Shown here: positions 4,830-7,272 of the stretch, in pieces
How the letters are laid out: every line of letters begins with the position of its first letter
Numbering within the stretch: the first letter of the stretch is position 1
NCBI GenBank assembly: GCA_015658585.1
Contig: DQOP01000136.1
Span: 1-7,272 of the forward strand
Direction of reading: 5' to 3'
Origin: Candidatus Poseidoniales archaeon
GTDB taxonomy: Archaea; Thermoplasmatota; Poseidoniia; MGIII; CG-Epi1
Length of the DNA: 7,272 nucleotides
The notes under the pieces: generated by a model
What the model was told of the DNA's origin: nothing
The model's input: only the letters and a program-made list of their open reading frames with translations
Databases searched by the model: none
Made by a program: the position numbers and the translations under genes

Positions 4830-4898
4830 CGGGGCTGTGAAGCCCCGTTCACCAGGTAAATGGGGGCTTTGGCTCCCATCTACCAAATTTTGTTTTTT
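4830..4898 (+). terminator. double-hairpin plus T-rich terminator of the pilin gene, bidirectional in position
   Basis: CGGGGCT (4830-4836), loop GTGA, AGCCCCG (4841-4847) form a 7-bp stem with a GNRA tetraloop. A second stem, TGGGGGC (4861-4867) with GCTCCCA (4872-4878), follows around TTTG, with one G-U pair. The T-rich run TTTTGTTTTTT (4888-4898) then gives the typical archaeal termination signal. The run overlaps the stop codon of the convergent CCA-adding enzyme gene, so the hairpins lie just downstream of both genes. Confidence 0.7.
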
Positions 4899-6081
4899 AA
4901 TCTAACCAGGGTACTCTTTGTACCGGCTCAGCACCTTTTTCTAAACCGGACTTGACCTTTGCATTAGGTACTAATTCAAGGATAACATCCTCGATGTTGG
5001 AGTGTCTGGGAGGTTTGCCAACCTCTAGTCTTTCACCACTCAATGCTGCATCTGGATATCTCTTAAGGAATTCCATGGCCCCACTATCCCAAGGTGCAGG
5101 ACCCTTGTGTGGGACTATTTCCGGAAGTTCGACCGTTGAGGTTTCAATGACAATAAACCCAGAATCCTCCAGATTGGCATTCCACGCAATCGGTTCGAAT
5201 TCACCTATTGCCTTGTAGATCTTTCTTCCTTGTCTTTGGAGCCATGGCAACGCCGTTTCCTCATTTCCTCCTGGATGAGGAAGTATGACTGTAGTAACGT
5301 ACCCTTGCACAACCCGTTCTTTCTTCTTCGGAAAGAAGAAATCGATAGATGGTTTATCCCTGAAGGCTTTGGCCGCTAGAACGGCCGCTCCCAATCCCCT
5401 AAGAGTAACTCCAGCCGCAACATTTCGACCTTTGTCTACAGGGTCGGGTAGCATGATTGGAGAATCCGGTGCACCTTCAACAACACCTAAATCCACGGGT
5501 GGTCGCCAGCTAGATATCTGCTCGATAAGATTTGTGAATCCCAGATATCTTATACATAGGATTTCAACTAGATAACCGGAAAACCCCCCTACCGAAGCTC
5601 CAGCCCCATAGGCGTTAGCACCTTTCAGAAATTGTTTGGTCAGCCTTATCTGGTCCTCCATTCCTGAAATGTTCTGCTTTACCCATTCAGTATGGAAAGG
5701 AGTCCTGTCTACGGCGGAGATTGGATGGGCCGAGTCATCGATTGCATAACAGGGAACAATATCAATACTAATTCCGTCGATTTCACCACGCAAATAAGGA
5801 TGTTGAGAGTAAAGTTCTTTTCCGTCCGGAAGAATTTTCCTAGCCGCGTTCAACCCCTTTTTTTTCAGGTCCGTTCCCGATTCAAATCTTAGGAAGAGGT
5901 CTATGTCTGCGCCTTTCAGAAAGGTTCCTTTTGCCACAGATCCAACAATTAATGGACTAAAATCAATTTCCTTGTTCGAACTTGCCTCATCGAGCAGCCT
6001 CTGGGCTAGCTCTGTCATTTGCGTCACTTCCTTTTCATTGGGTTGAACCCTTTTCAGGACCTCTTGAAGGATATTATTCAC
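4897..6081 (-). CDS. cca: archaeal (class I) tRNA CCA-adding enzyme, CTP/ATP nucleotidyltransferase
   Basis: This enzyme builds or repairs the CCA 3' end of tRNAs from CTP and ATP without a nucleic-acid template. The nucleotidyltransferase signature GSVAKGTFLKGADIDLFL (residues 47-64) supplies catalytic Asp59 and Asp61; the third carboxylate is Asp107 (ISIDIVP). Further family landmarks follow: DRTPFHTEWVK (125-135), QIRLTKQFLKG, GGFSGYLVEIL (165-175) and the DPVDKGRNVAA block. The tail (from about 270) is the tRNA-binding part. At 394 residues it is shorter than the Archaeoglobus enzyme (about 437), mainly at the C-terminus. The start is GTG at 6081, overlapping the TGA of the membrane-protein gene as GTGA, so translation is coupled. 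The tRNA-Gln gene here already encodes CCA, so for that tRNA the enzyme would act in repair. Confidence 0.95.
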   Translation of the reverse strand: MNNILQEVLKRVQPNEKEVTQMTELAQRLLDEASSNKEIDFSPLIVGSVAKGTFLKGADIDLFLRFESGTDLKKKGLNAARKILPDGKELYSQHPYLRGEIDGISIDIVPCYAIDDSAHPISAVDRTPFHTEWVKQNISGMEDQIRLTKQFLKGANAYGAGASVGGFSGYLVEILCIRYLGFTNLIEQISSWRPPVDLGVVEGAPDSPIMLPDPVDKGRNVAAGVTLRGLGAAVLAAKAFRDKPSIDFFFPKKKERVVQGYVTTVILPHPGGNEETALPWLQRQGRKIYKAIGEFEPIAWNANLEDSGFIVIETSTVELPEIVPHKGPAPWDSGAMEFLKRYPDAALSGERLEVGKPPRHSNIEDVILELVPNAKVKSGLEKGAEPVQRVPWLD

Positions 6082-6581
6082 TCTTCCTCAGGGGATTGGT
6101 TAAATTTACCTTTATGCCAAGCCTTTGCCCTCTCCTTCTGGGCTCTTTTTTTCAGTGTTTCAATGTCGTCTTTGACAGGAAGTAAGATAGGCGCTAGGAA
6201 CACCACTATTCCCAATATCAGTAAAATAATTCCCAGCATCAGATTCTTTCCGGTCATGATAGATTCTAGAAAAACACTGATTGCAATCAAGGCAAAGATT
6301 GTAGTGCCCCATATTATTTTGCGATACCTGCTCTCACTGAAGTAATATTTGTCCCCCTCGTCAGGTATCTCTACCGAGAATTCCGCTTCAGGAATCACTA
6401 TCTCTTTATCGTCAATTCTGGGCCTTTCCAGTTTTCTCTTTCTTATGTACCATGTTGCTACCAGTCCTCCTATCAGGAAAGCAATTTGTCCATAACCAGG
6501 GTCTCCAGCCTCTGTGGCGGCCCAGATTGCATACAACACAGCTACCCAGATAGAGGTTATTATCGCGTAGTATAGATTCAT
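6078..6581 (-). CDS. four-helix integral membrane protein, unknown function
   Basis: I do not recognise a family. The 167-residue protein has two hydrophobic hairpins. TM1 (about 3-22) and TM2 (30-47) are followed by a basic RKRK-LERPR stretch and an acidic soluble segment (52-87) with a beta-like pattern. TM3 (88-108) and TM4 (114-135) follow, then a charged, basic tail (137-167) with helical character ending in EEE. By the positive-inside rule the middle segment and the C-tail are cytoplasmic. No metal, haem or transporter motif is visible. ATG 6581 lies 13 bases after the stop of the ferredoxin gene, without a clear Shine-Dalgarno site. It may be a membrane partner of the ferredoxin, or may merely share the transcript. 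Confidence 0.8.
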   Translation of the reverse strand: MNLYYAIITSIWVAVLYAIWAATEAGDPGYGQIAFLIGGLVATWYIRKRKLERPRIDDKEIVIPEAEFSVEIPDEGDKYYFSESRYRKIIWGTTIFALIAISVFLESIMTGKNLMLGIILLILGIVVFLAPILLPVKDDIETLKKRAQKERAKAWHKGKFNQSPEEE

Positions 6582-6594
6582 TCAGTTATGCAAG

Positions 6595-7272
<678 letters not shown>

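Noticed and set aside
4952..5892. Several plus-strand ORFs inside the CCA-adding enzyme gene
   Set aside because: They are antisense shadows of a well-supported gene with all catalytic motifs, and their translations are of low-complexity, frame-shadow character.

Overview
The window reads as chromosomal DNA of a euryarchaeon, most likely of the Thermoplasmatota and possibly one of their marine relatives. The archaeal signs are a class I archaeal-type CCA-adding enzyme, an archaeal type IV pilin with the AVSPVI signal, a ferredoxin whose head resembles the zinc-containing ferredoxins of Sulfolobus and Thermoplasma, and a winged-helix regulator resembling SurR of Pyrococcus. Archaeal TATA boxes also lie about 25-30 bases before several starts. 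The lineage is an inference from these families; no rRNA gene is present. Ten protein genes (one cut by each window edge) and one tRNA fill almost all of the sequence, and no stretch over 160 bases lacks a protein gene.

Left part (1-757): the C-terminal end of an M32 carboxypeptidase on the plus strand. A tRNA-Gln(UUG) gene with an encoded CCA end faces it two bases away on the minus strand. Next comes a small hypothetical gene on the plus strand that ends in a tandem 18-bp duplication.

Minus-strand operon A (2915 down to 754): an unrecognised protein with a zinc ribbon, a short beta-CASP/metallo-beta-lactamase nuclease, and a 2,3-bisphosphoglycerate-dependent phosphoglycerate mutase. The genes are welded together: the first two are in one frame, separated only by a TAA with a TTG start directly after it, and the second and third overlap as TAATG. 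The operon ends stop codon to stop codon with the small hypothetical gene.

Plus-strand cell-surface cluster (3011-4806): a SurR-like two-domain HTH regulator, a secreted type I membrane protein with three clustered N-glycosylation sequons, and a type IV pilin-like protein with an EF-hand-like loop. Each gene has its own TATA-like box, so these are probably separate units, possibly under common control. The predicted pilin mRNA begins with a very stable C(UUCG)G hairpin and ends in two GC-rich hairpins followed by a T-rich tract.

Minus-strand operon B (7272 down to 4897): a multi-cluster ferredoxin fusion (5' end outside the window), a four-helix membrane protein of unknown role, and the tRNA CCA-adding enzyme. 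The last two overlap by four bases (GTGA). No mobile element, CRISPR array or prophage gene is visible. The gene content is mostly housekeeping; the more unusual parts are the ferredoxin fusion, the pilin with its 5' hairpin, and the in-frame gene junction in operon A.
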